A stretch of DNA of 64,000 nucleotides from Roseiflexus castenholzii DSM 13941 (GTDB lineage: Bacteria > Chloroflexota > Chloroflexia > Chloroflexales > Roseiflexaceae). Each line of letters begins with the position of its first letter. Position 1 is the first letter of the stretch. The position numbers and the translations under genes were made by a program. The notes beneath the pieces are model-generated. The model worked only from the letters and a program-made list of their open reading frames with translations, was not told the origin of the DNA and made no database searches. The stretch is from positions 2,108,001 to 2,172,000 of the forward strand of contig NC_009767.1 in the NCBI RefSeq assembly GCF_000017805.1, read 5' to 3'. Below are positions 42,315 to 50,391 of the stretch, in pieces.

Positions 42315-42389
42315 GCGCGTCAGCAGAGGGATGAACATAACATATTATCATTCCGGTGGAAGCCGGTAGCGTTTCAGGAAGAGGTTCGC

Positions 42390-43466
42390 GTGGGGTTCAA
42401 CCCGCTTAACTCGTTTTTTGGCGCACTCAGTCGCGATCTTGGCATCGATCTCGGCACTGCCAATACCCTGGTTCACGTGCGTGGCAAAGGGATCGTCATT
42501 AGCGAGCCATCAGTTGTTGCCATCGACAAGAAAACCAAGGAGGTCAAAGCCGTCGGCGCAGAAGCCAAGGCGATGGTTGGCAAAACACCCGCCAACATTA
42601 TCGCGGTGCGCCCGCTGAAGGACGGGGTCATCGCCGATTTCGAGGTCGTCGAAAAGATGCTGAAATACTTTATCAGCAAAGCGCACGACCGATCACTCGG
42701 TATTGTGTCGCCGCGTCCTCGGGTCGTTGTTGGTGTGCCGTCGGGTGTGACGCAGGTCGAAATGCGCGCGGCGCGTGATGCGGCGCTCAATGCCAGTGCG
42801 CGCGAGGCGTATGTTGTGGAAGAGCCGATGGCGGCGGCCATTGGTGCGGGCTTGCCGGTCGATGAGCCGGTCGGCTCGATGATTGTCGATATTGGCGGCG
42901 GTACCACGGAAGTTGCCGTGATTTCGCTCGGCGGGATTGTGATCAATCACTCGATCCGCACCGCTGGCGATGAGATCGACGAGGCGATCATCCAGTTCGC
43001 CCGCCGTGAATACAATCTGCTGATCGGCGAGCGTATGGCGGAAAAGGTCAAAATCGCCGCCGGAAGCGCCTATCCGCTCGATGAAGAGATTCGGGTCGTG
43101 CTGCGCGGGCGCGACTTGCTGACCGGTTTGCCGAAAGCAGTGGAGATCTCCAGCGTCGAACTGCGTGAGGGCATTGCCGGTCCGGTCAATGCGATTGTCG
43201 CTGAGGTGCGCGCTGCGTTGGAAGAGACGCCGCCTGAACTGGTGGCGGATATTATGGAGCACGGGATTGTGCTCGCCGGCGGTGGCGCGTTGCTGCACGG
43301 TCTCGACCGGCGGATCGCTGCGGAAACGAAGATGCCGGTGCACGTTGCGGAGGACCCGCTCTCGTGTGTGGCGCGGGGCGCGGGGAAAATGGTCGAGGAG
43401 TTCGAAAATCCGGTGTATCGCGATATCCTGACCAGTGCGCAACGTACCCGTCGCGTCCGTTATTGA
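42390..43466 (+). CDS. mreB: Rod-shape actin homologue MreB/Mbl
   Basis: 358 residues from a GTG start (GTGGGGTTCAACCC) with AGGAAGAGG upstream; the frame is open further but lacks support. Actin-fold motifs: phosphate 1 DLGIDLGTANTLVHV, phosphate 2 SMIVDIGGGTTEVAVISLGG, adenosine loop GIVLAGGGALLHGLDRRI, connect regions PMAAAIGAGLPV. It organises lateral wall synthesis in rod-shaped or filamentous cells. First gene of mreBCD-mrdA. Confidence 0.97.
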   Translation: MGFNPLNSFFGALSRDLGIDLGTANTLVHVRGKGIVISEPSVVAIDKKTKEVKAVGAEAKAMVGKTPANIIAVRPLKDGVIADFEVVEKMLKYFISKAHDRSLGIVSPRPRVVVGVPSGVTQVEMRAARDAALNASAREAYVVEEPMAAAIGAGLPVDEPVGSMIVDIGGGTTEVAVISLGGIVINHSIRTAGDEIDEAIIQFARREYNLLIGERMAEKVKIAAGSAYPLDEEIRVVLRGRDLLTGLPKAVEISSVELREGIAGPVNAIVAEVRAALEETPPELVADIMEHGIVLAGGGALLHGLDRRIAAETKMPVHVAEDPLSCVARGAGKMVEEFENPVYRDILTSAQRTRRVRY

Positions 43467-43478
43467 TGAGTTCAACCC

Positions 43479-44369
43479 ATGCTGCGCGATCGTTCCTATC
43501 GCCTGGCCCATCCGGCGCGGCGCTCACCATTGCTGGTGATTCTGCTCGTGCTTGCGGCAGCGGCGCTCCTGGCCGCCGATCAGGCAGGGTTGCTCGGTCC
43601 ACTGCGCACCCACGCGCAGACGTTCATCAGCCCGGTGTTGGGCAGGTTGCAGGGAGTTGGTGATTGGATGAGCGCCATCCCCCGGCAACTGAAGAGCGAT
43701 CCGGCGCTTCGGGCGGAAAATGAGGCGCTGCGCGCCGAGATCGCCGATCTCAAGGCGCGTCTGATCGAAGCGGATGCGCTCAAGTTCGAGAATGCGCGGC
43801 TGCGCGAGCAGGTGCGTATCGAACAGGCGTATCCCTGGCAGTTGCTGGGAGCCGATGTGTTGGCGCTCACTCCCGACTCCGGCAGACGCCTGGTGCTGAT
43901 TGCCGCCGGCGCCGATCAGGGAGTGCAGCCGGGAATGGCGGTGATCGCGCGCGAAGGAAGTAATCCGCCTGCCTTGATCGGTGTTGTCGAAGCCGTTGGA
44001 CCGCGAACCGCTGCTGTGCTGCTGATGACCGACTATAGTAGCGCATTGAGCGCGCAGGTGTATCACGAAAACGATGTGGTGCGCGGTGTGGTGCAGGGGC
44101 AGTGGCAACGCGGATCACGTCTGCTGCTGCACTCGGTTGCGCGTGATGCGCCGCTGGCTGCTGGCAATACCGTGGTGACGGCTGGACTCTCGGCGGAGTT
44201 GGACATCGATCTGCCGCGCGCTTCCGTGCCGCCCAATGTGCCGATCGGGATCATCGAAACGGTGCAGGAAACCGGGCGCGAGCGGATTGCCAGCGTGCGC
44301 CCGTTTGTCGATCCGGATCGGGTGCGCTACGCATGGGTCGTTCTCGCCAACGACGAATCGAAGAAGTGA
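43479..44369 (+). CDS. mreC: Cell-shape protein MreC
   Basis: 296 residues. One N-terminal membrane helix (LLVILLVLAAAALLAADQAGLL), a coiled coil (LRAENEALRAEIADLKARL to FENARLREQVRIE), then the two beta-barrel domains (VLALTPDSGRRLVLIAAGADQGVQPGM and GVVEAVGPRTAAVLLMTDYSSALSA). It links MreB to PBP2 in the elongasome. The start is 12 bp after mreB. Confidence 0.94.
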   Translation: MLRDRSYRLAHPARRSPLLVILLVLAAAALLAADQAGLLGPLRTHAQTFISPVLGRLQGVGDWMSAIPRQLKSDPALRAENEALRAEIADLKARLIEADALKFENARLREQVRIEQAYPWQLLGADVLALTPDSGRRLVLIAAGADQGVQPGMAVIAREGSNPPALIGVVEAVGPRTAAVLLMTDYSSALSAQVYHENDVVRGVVQGQWQRGSRLLLHSVARDAPLAAGNTVVTAGLSAELDIDLPRASVPPNVPIGIIETVQETGRERIASVRPFVDPDRVRYAWVVLANDESKK

Positions 44370-44872
44370 TTGCGTCCGAAGTGGCTCTGCTCGCAGCATT
44401 GCTGGTCGTGGCGCTGGTGCAGACGACGCTGCTGCCGCGTCCCTTCGATGTGACGTTCAATCTGCTGTTGTTGCTGACAATCTGCTACGGGTTGATTGCC
44501 GGAACGACATCTGCCGCGCGCTGGGCATTCTATGGGGGGCTGGCACTCGACCTGTGCGCGATGACCCTCTTTGGTCTGCATGCGCTTGCGCTGCTGGCGG
44601 GCACGGTCGGCGCAACCCAGGCATTGCTGCGCCTGAGCCGCGATAACTGGCTTGTGCCGGTTGTCGGAGTTGCATTGGGGAGCGTGATCTATCATGGGGT
44701 CTATGCGCTCCTCTCCGCGCTCCTGGTGGCGCCGCTCGATCTTCAGGGGTATGCACTGTATGTGCTTCTGCCCGATACCTTGATGGCTACCATTCCCTCC
44801 CTGCCGGTCTATCTGGTCTTTCGCTGGTATGAAAACCGGGTACGGCGGAGTGTGCCGGTGGATGTGTATTAG
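44366..44872 (+). CDS. mreD: Cell-shape membrane protein MreD
   Basis: 168 residues if started at GTG 44366, whose last bases overlap the mreC stop (GTGA); an ATG at 44333 would extend it by 11 residues and overlap mreC by 37 bp. Five to six membrane segments (VALLAALLVVALVQTTLLPRP, VTFNLLLLLTICYGLIAG, ARWAFYGGLALDLCAMTLFGLHAL) fit MreD length and pattern. Ends VRRSVPVDVY. Fourth shape gene mrdA follows by 19 bp. Confidence 0.88.
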   Translation: MIASEVALLAALLVVALVQTTLLPRPFDVTFNLLLLLTICYGLIAGTTSAARWAFYGGLALDLCAMTLFGLHALALLAGTVGATQALLRLSRDNWLVPVVGVALGSVIYHGVYALLSALLVAPLDLQGYALYVLLPDTLMATIPSLPVYLVFRWYENRVRRSVPVDVY

Positions 44873-44891
44873 AGAGGCGCACAAGGCGTGT

Positions 44892-47561
44892 ATGAATATC
44901 AGTCGCCTGGCAGGTCTTCAAATAATCGCTCTTCTCATCTTTGCCATCCTCGTCGGGCGGCTCTATCAGTTGCAACTGGTCGAGGCGCAGGCGGAGCAGT
45001 TCCGTTATACGACGGCAGTGCGCGTTATGCGCTATCTGCCGATGCGCCCGCTGCGCGGCGAGGTGTTCGCCAGCGATGGGAAAACATTGCTGGCGCAAAC
45101 GGTTCCGATCTATACCGTCGCGGTCCGTCCTGCCGATCTGCCCGCCGATCCTGTGGCGCGCGCGCAAGTCTTTGCGCACCTCAGTCAGACGATCGGTATC
45201 ACCAGCACCCTGATCGTTTCCCCCGCTGCCGCGCTTGATCGCGACCCGGTGTTGCGCAGCGATCTAAACCAGGGTCTTGGCGCCGAAGCCGTCGCGCGCG
45301 CGCAGCGCGTCGAACCGCCGCTGACGGCATCGTTTGCTGTGACTCCCGACCGGCGCGCGGCGCTCGACGAATTTGCAACCCGCTATCATCGCCTGGTTCA
45401 GATCGAAGCGTCGCCGGAAGCGCTCGATGATGCGCCGGCGCCGGGACCATCCCCGCTCACGGTGACACTGACGATTTCGCCAGCATCGGCGCTGCAATTT
45501 AATCTGGCTTTGCGTGAAGACCTTACCGGAGCCGTTGGCGAACAGGCGGTTACGGCGCTTGGATCGCCGGTGTCGTGGCTGCGTATCGAAGCATCTCCTT
45601 CCTCGACCCTTCACGCGCTCCGTTTGTCCACAGCGTATAGCGATGTACTGACCCTGGAAAATCCGGTTGCGGCAATGGTCGAACGCGCGAATATTCCAGG
45701 CTACCAGACCCTGACGATTCGTGAGGATATTCCGCATACCGTTGCGCTGGCGCTGATCGAAAACGCTGCCGCGCTGCCGGGGGTTGTTATTGAGCAGGAT
45801 TATCGCCGACGGTATCCGCTGAGCGCCGAAACGCCGTCACTGTCGTACATTTTGGGATATATCGGTCGTGTGAATCAGTGTGAACTGGTGCGCCAGAATC
45901 CAGCGCGCTCGTGGATGAGCGGGTTGCTCGATTCGATTGGCAATTCAATCGAGTGCGGCATCATTCAAAAGCAGATCAACCCCTATGAATTGGGGTTGCC
46001 GCGCTATCTCCCCGATGATCGCATCGGCAAATTCGGCGTCGAAGCCAGTTATGAAGAAGAGTTGCGCGGACAACTCGGCATGCAGGAAGTGCTGGTCGAT
46101 GCGCTTGGTCGTCCGGTGCGTCCGCCGCAGACGATCAAAGCGCCGCGCGATGGGCATAACCTGGTGTTGACCATCGATGCGCAATTGCAGCGCCAGACGG
46201 AGATCATCCTGCGCAATTGGATCGATGAAAGTGAGCGGCGGCGGCAGACAATGCCGGATCGCTTCGCCTATAAGCGCAATTACGATCCGATCCGCAGCGG
46301 CGTGGCGATTGTCGTCGAAGTAAAGACCGGGCGTATCCTGGCGATGGTCAACTGGCCCGCCTACGACAACAATATCTGGGACCCGGCGCGCAGCGCCGAA
46401 CTTCAGGAGTTCTTCTTCCCCAGCGATCCAGAGAAGCAGAAAGAACTGGCGCGCCTGTCGCTGCAAACGAACCGCGCGATCAGTGGCCAGTACCCGCCCG
46501 GTTCGACCCTCAAGCAGTTCGATGCCGCCATCGCACTCCAACGTGGGGTGATCACCGAGCATACCACCATCCGCGACCCCGGAAGGTTACTGGTGGAAGA
46601 CCAGTATGTGCCCGGCGTCGTCTACCAGTATGTCAACGCCTCATCGCGCGACAACGGCAAGATCGATGTTCGTCAGGCGCTGAAGGTGTCGTCGAACATT
46701 TTCTTTATGTCGGTTGCGGGTGGCAACCGCGAGAATGTGATTAACCTGAAACCGGAAGAACAGATCATTGAGAAAGGATTGGGGATCTCGGCGCTGGCGG
46801 AAGGTCTCGGTTGGTTCGGCTTTGGCGAGCCGACCGGCGTGCGCTTGCGGGGTGAGGAGGCAGGGCGTGTGCCGACCCCTGCCTGGAAGCAGCGGGTGCT
46901 GCGTTCGGCGTGGACAACGGGTGATACCTATAATGCGGCCATTGGGCAGGGCAATCTGGAGGTGACCCCGCTGCAACTGGTGATGGCGTCGGCTGCGATT
47001 GCGAACGATGGGCTGCTCTACCGTCCGCAGATTGTTCGCGCGATTACCGATTCCAGCGGCAATATCATCCGCGAGATTCAGCCGGAGTTGATCCGCCGTG
47101 TGCCCATCGACCCAAAGCACCTTCAGGTCGTGCGCGAAGGGATGCGCCTCTCGGTTACGGAAGGACCAAACATTGCCGCGCGCGATCAGTGTTCCGGGTT
47201 GAGTATCGCCGGTAAGACCGGCACCGCTGAATTCGGTCCACTGATGACCATACCTGCTCCCGATGGCAGAGGAACGCGCGAGGTGCGTCAAAGCCACGCC
47301 TGGTTTGTTGGTTTTGCTCCTTACGACAATCCTGAGATCGAAGTGCTGGTGTTGGTCGAGGGGGCGGGCGATATGAACGACGGTTCAGCCACAATCGCCG
47401 TGCCGGCGGTGACGCAGATCATGCAGGCGTATTTCGGCATCACGCCTCCCGACCCCCTGCCGCGCGGCTGCCAGCAGGATATGCCGCCGCTCCCGCCGCG
47501 TTTCAGTGCGCCATCCGCCACTCCTGTCACCGGACCGCAACCGAATGGGCAAAGGCGCTAG
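44892..47561 (+). CDS. mrdA: Penicillin-binding protein 2 (class B transpeptidase)
   Basis: 889 residues, long for PBP2 (about 630-700 is usual). Membrane anchor LAGLQIIALLIFAILVGRLYQLQLVEA, dimerisation/pedestal domain and transpeptidase. Catalytic Ser538 in PPGSTLKQF (SxxK), SSN near 600 and KTG in IAGKTGTAEFG near 775. The extra length is in the region around 100-300, including repeated beta-strand-like blocks (SPAAALDRDPVLRSDL and SPASALQFNLALREDL). ATG 44892 has AGAGAGG upstream. No rodA follows; the SEDS gene at 19360 may be the partner. Confidence 0.93.
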   Translation: MNISRLAGLQIIALLIFAILVGRLYQLQLVEAQAEQFRYTTAVRVMRYLPMRPLRGEVFASDGKTLLAQTVPIYTVAVRPADLPADPVARAQVFAHLSQTIGITSTLIVSPAAALDRDPVLRSDLNQGLGAEAVARAQRVEPPLTASFAVTPDRRAALDEFATRYHRLVQIEASPEALDDAPAPGPSPLTVTLTISPASALQFNLALREDLTGAVGEQAVTALGSPVSWLRIEASPSSTLHALRLSTAYSDVLTLENPVAAMVERANIPGYQTLTIREDIPHTVALALIENAAALPGVVIEQDYRRRYPLSAETPSLSYILGYIGRVNQCELVRQNPARSWMSGLLDSIGNSIECGIIQKQINPYELGLPRYLPDDRIGKFGVEASYEEELRGQLGMQEVLVDALGRPVRPPQTIKAPRDGHNLVLTIDAQLQRQTEIILRNWIDESERRRQTMPDRFAYKRNYDPIRSGVAIVVEVKTGRILAMVNWPAYDNNIWDPARSAELQEFFFPSDPEKQKELARLSLQTNRAISGQYPPGSTLKQFDAAIALQRGVITEHTTIRDPGRLLVEDQYVPGVVYQYVNASSRDNGKIDVRQALKVSSNIFFMSVAGGNRENVINLKPEEQIIEKGLGISALAEGLGWFGFGEPTGVRLRGEEAGRVPTPAWKQRVLRSAWTTGDTYNAAIGQGNLEVTPLQLVMASAAIANDGLLYRPQIVRAITDSSGNIIREIQPELIRRVPIDPKHLQVVREGMRLSVTEGPNIAARDQCSGLSIAGKTGTAEFGPLMTIPAPDGRGTREVRQSHAWFVGFAPYDNPEIEVLVLVEGAGDMNDGSATIAVPAVTQIMQAYFGITPPDPLPRGCQQDMPPLPPRFSAPSATPVTGPQPNGQRR

Positions 47562-47577
47562 CCGGAGAGATGCCCCC

Positions 47578-47886
47578 ATGATTGGTCGAAGAGATGAAAC
47601 CGTGCTCCACCATCGTCGCCCTCGCAGCGGTGCAGAAGTGCTCCGTCTCTGCCGGAGTGTGGCTCTGGTCGTCCTGATCGTCGCGCTGATCTGGATGCTG
47701 ATGCCGGCAGGCGTGCTGGCGCAGGACGTGGTTTCCACGCCAATGCCCACCGTCACGCCATGGGGCGGACGACGCGGCGTGATGCCTGGCGGCGCAGCGC
47801 CGTTGTTCCCCTACTGGCTTGCTGCCATTCCGATCATTGCTGCGGTCATCGCTCTGATCGTCTGGCGCACCCGGCGCGCGCGTTGA
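47578..47886 (+). CDS. Small two-helix membrane protein
   Basis: 102 residues. Membrane segments SVALVVLIVALIWMLMPAGVLAQ and FPYWLAAIPIIAAVIALIVW flank an extracytoplasmic loop rich in Pro, Thr and Gly; the C terminus is RTRRAR. GGAGAG precedes the ATG and the gene is 16 bp after mrdA, so it is probably the last member of the shape operon. Function unknown. Confidence 0.7.
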   Translation: MIGRRDETVLHHRRPRSGAEVLRLCRSVALVVLIVALIWMLMPAGVLAQDVVSTPMPTVTPWGGRRGVMPGGAAPLFPYWLAAIPIIAAVIALIVWRTRRAR

Positions 47887-47984
47887 CATCTGGGTCTGCG
47901 CTTCTTGTGCCACACAGGTTTCTGGGGCTGTCTCTTCACACGGATTGATGTCTCAGCGTGTCCAAAATTGCGCATCGCGTAGTC

Positions 47985-48156
47985 TTGCCAATGACGATTG
48001 AAGATGCCGCATGCGGGTCATTCCGCGCGCAGCGACGGGTCATTCCGAGCCCTTCGCTTCGCTCAGGGTAAACGCAGCGAGGAATCTGCGCAGGTCGCGC
48101 ACGACCCCTCGCGCTGCTCGGGGTGACCATGCCGGATGGTCACAGGTAATTGGCAG
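47985..48156 (+). mobile_element. MITE-like element copy E (172 bp, degenerate ends)
   Basis: Begins TTGCCAATGAC and ends GTAATTGGCAG, so the inverted ends and flanking TA have decayed. The interior has the same alternative module as copy B (GAGCCCTTCGCTTCGCTCAG) and the same length of 172 bp. It lies between convergent genes (membrane protein and VapC). Confidence 0.85.
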
Positions 48157-48174
48157 TCTGACCATCAGAATGTC

Positions 48175-48561
48175 TCAGCACCGCTGATAGTGACTCGCGT
48201 TGTTGGTGACCACCACCAGCCCGTGTTCGAGACCAGTTGCCGCGATCAGGATGTCAGCATCCCCGATTAAGGCGCCCCGCTGATGCAGATCGGCATAGAT
48301 GGCGGCGGCGCGCACCACGATTGCATCCGTGAGCGGCAGAATGGCGCTGACGCTACAGAGCCGATCAAAGGCGACCAGTTGGGCGGTCGCGTGCTTCGCG
48401 TATAAGCCACGGAGGATTTCGTAACGGGTAAGCATGGAGAACGTCAGGCGGTGATGCACCCCCAGATACGCACGGGCCCTCGCCAACGCAACGGGGTGCT
48501 GGCGCATCACTGCCGAGAGAATGTCGGTATCGAGCAGGGACGCGCGTATCGGTTGGCTCAT
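48175..48561 (-). CDS. vapC: VapC-type PIN-domain ribonuclease toxin
   Basis: 128 residues. PIN acidic residues are visible: Asp11 and Asp13 (SLLDTDILS), Glu48 (LTRYEIL), Asp101 and Asp103 (LIGDADILIAA), followed by the T/S-N-N motif VVVTNNASHY. Toxins of this family cut tRNA or rRNA when the antitoxin is lost. The start codon overlaps the antitoxin stop by four bases. Confidence 0.92.
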   Translation of the reverse strand: MSQPIRASLLDTDILSAVMRQHPVALARARAYLGVHHRLTFSMLTRYEILRGLYAKHATAQLVAFDRLCSVSAILPLTDAIVVRAAAIYADLHQRGALIGDADILIAATGLEHGLVVVTNNASHYQRC

Positions 48562-48794
48562 CCCTGGTCACCGAAGAAATTCTGCCGCTGGAGGGCGATT
48601 TGCTCAACCTCCGTAATGTCCTGTGGTGAGAGCCCTGCGTAGACATTGGCGGCGAGCGCCAGAATCGTGTCGGGCGACTCCTCGGTCTCGACCACCAGCC
48701 GCACGCGTTGCCCCTCACGCAAGGGGATGTTCGGTGGCCGGACTAAACGGAAGCTGCCATGTTCGAAAATGGCCTCAAGGGGTTCGGTGGTCAT
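48558..48794 (-). CDS. AF2212/PG0164-type antitoxin (DUF104-like)
   Basis: 78 residues. N-terminal EAIFEHGSFRLVRPPNIPLREGQRVRLVVET matches the small beta-barrel antitoxin family paired with VapC toxins; the helical C terminus (DITEVEQIALQRQNFF) would wrap the toxin. AGGAGGAGCGG directly precedes ATG 48794. The promoter and an operator-like palindrome lie just upstream at 48826-48855. Confidence 0.87.
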   Translation of the reverse strand: MTTEPLEAIFEHGSFRLVRPPNIPLREGQRVRLVVETEESPDTILALAANVYAGLSPQDITEVEQIALQRQNFFGDQG

Positions 48795-48825
48795 CCGCTC
48801 CTCCTGCGCCGTGCAGCAGCGCGAC

Positions 48826-48855
48826 CAGAACGTTGTTCTGTCACGGAACAGTATA
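48826..48855 (-). promoter_or_regulatory. Promoter and operator of the toxin-antitoxin pair
   Basis: Minus-strand TATACT at 48855-48850 is preceded by TGC, giving an extended -10 box. A perfect palindrome CAGAAC-GTT-GTTCTG (48826-48840) covers the predicted start site. A second overlapping dyad, TGTTC-7 nt-GAACA, spans 48834-48850. This fits autoregulation by the antitoxin or complex. Confidence 0.6.
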
Positions 48856-48916
48856 GCATGGTTTGACTGATCTGGCGTGAAAAGGCGGGGCAAGTGTGCC
48901 GTCCAACGAATCGCGG

Positions 48917-50391
48917 CTAAGCTCGACTTTATCCATTCGGTAGACGAAAAACGGGAGGCAGGGTACGCTTGGCTAGAACCCAACTACCACGAAGGGGCCA
49001 GCCATGCGCAACCTGCCACGAGCGATTATACCGGTCCTCCGCAAGTTCGAGTTGCTGTTTAGCGAGCGTGTATGGGAATGGGCGAAGATACTGCTCATCG
49101 GCGCCATCCTAGCCCCCGGCAAGCGCACGGTCACTTCGGCGCTGCGGGTGATGGGGCTGAGCGACGATGCGCAATTCCAGAACTACCATCGCGTCCTCAA
49201 CCGCGCCGTCTGGTCGCCCTACGCCGCCAGCCGCATCCTGCTGCGCCTGCTCGTCGACGCCTTCGTTCCGTCCGATACGGCTATCGTGCTCGGCCTCGAC
49301 GACCATATCGAGCGCCGGCGCGGGGCCAAGATCAAGGCCAAGGGGATCTACCGCGACCCTGTCCGCTCGTCGCGCTCGTTCTTCGTCAAGACCAGCGGCC
49401 TGCGCTGGTTGTGTCTGATGCTGCTCGCCCCCATCCCTTGGGCCCAGCGTGTTTGGGCCTTGCCCTTTCTGACCGTCCTGGCGCCCTCCGAGCGCTGCCA
49501 TCAGGAGCTCGGCAAGCGCCACAAACAGCTCACCGACTGGGCGCGTCAGATCATCTTCCAAGTCCGTCAGTGGCTGCCCGAGCGCGTGCTGGTCGTTGTG
49601 GCCGACAGCAGCTACGCCGCGCTCGAACTGCTTGCCGCCTGCCAGGGCTTGCCCAACCCCGTTACCGTGGTCACGCGCTTGCGCTTGGATGCGGCCTTGT
49701 ACGACACGGCGTACGTGCACCCAGCAGGGCGACCCGGTCGGCCGCGCAAGAAAGGCGCACGGCAGCCGACCCTGGAGCAGCGGCTCAGCGACCCGACCAC
49801 AGACTGGCAGCACACGAGCGTGCGTTGGTATGGCGGAACGACGCGAACGGTGCGGCTGGCATCGGCAACGGCGGTCTGGTATCACAGTGGCTTGCCGCCG
49901 GTGAGCATTCGCTGGGTGCTCATTACCGACCCCGATGGGAAGTTTGAGGCCCAGGCGCTGCTGAGCACGAACCCGGCGGCTACCCCCAAGGAGATTGTGG
50001 AGTGGTTCGTGATGCGCTGGCAGGTGGAGGTCACGTTCGAGGAAGCGCGAGCACACTTGGGCATCGAGACCCAGCGCCAGTGGTCGGACCTGGCGATCCT
50101 GCGTACGACACCGGTGCTGTTGGGGTTGTTCTCGCTCGTGACGCTGTTCGCCCATCACCTACTCCAAGCAGGCGAGTTGCCCGTGAGGCAGGCGGCCTGG
50201 TACACCAAGGCGCTGCCGACCTTCAGCGACACACTGGCCTTCGTCCGCAAGCAGCTCTGGCCGGTCACCATTTCTTGGATGTCGCCTGCGGAAGCCGACA
50301 TGGTCAAAATCCCGAAGTCGTTACTTGTTCGCCTGACTGATGCGCTCGCCTATGCTGCGTGAGCGGCACAGATGGATAAAGTCGAGCTTAG
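48917..50391. mobile_element. Insertion sequence (1475 bp)
   Basis: Perfect 20-bp inverted ends: CTAAGCTCGACTTTATCCAT at 48917-48936 and its complement at 50372-50391. It carries one transposase gene (49004-50362). Flanks GCGG (left) and GCGA (right) share three of four bases, so the target duplication is uncertain. The right end replaces the last codons of the glycosyltransferase gene at 50350-52434. Confidence 0.92.
49004..50362 (+). CDS. DDE transposase of the IS4/IS701 superfamily
   Basis: 452 residues. Catalytic triad candidates are Asp in LGLDDHIERRRG, Asp in VVADSSYA and Glu in QVEVTFEEARAHLGIETQRQ, with the family's WQVEVTFEEARAHLGIETQRQWSDLAI segment. It is intact from ATG (AAGGGG upstream) to stop, so the element may still be mobile. 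Not related to the surrounding genes in function. Confidence 0.9.
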   Translation: MRNLPRAIIPVLRKFELLFSERVWEWAKILLIGAILAPGKRTVTSALRVMGLSDDAQFQNYHRVLNRAVWSPYAASRILLRLLVDAFVPSDTAIVLGLDDHIERRRGAKIKAKGIYRDPVRSSRSFFVKTSGLRWLCLMLLAPIPWAQRVWALPFLTVLAPSERCHQELGKRHKQLTDWARQIIFQVRQWLPERVLVVVADSSYAALELLAACQGLPNPVTVVTRLRLDAALYDTAYVHPAGRPGRPRKKGARQPTLEQRLSDPTTDWQHTSVRWYGGTTRTVRLASATAVWYHSGLPPVSIRWVLITDPDGKFEAQALLSTNPAATPKEIVEWFVMRWQVEVTFEEARAHLGIETQRQWSDLAILRTTPVLLGLFSLVTLFAHHLLQAGELPVRQAAWYTKALPTFSDTLAFVRKQLWPVTISWMSPAEADMVKIPKSLLVRLTDALAYAA

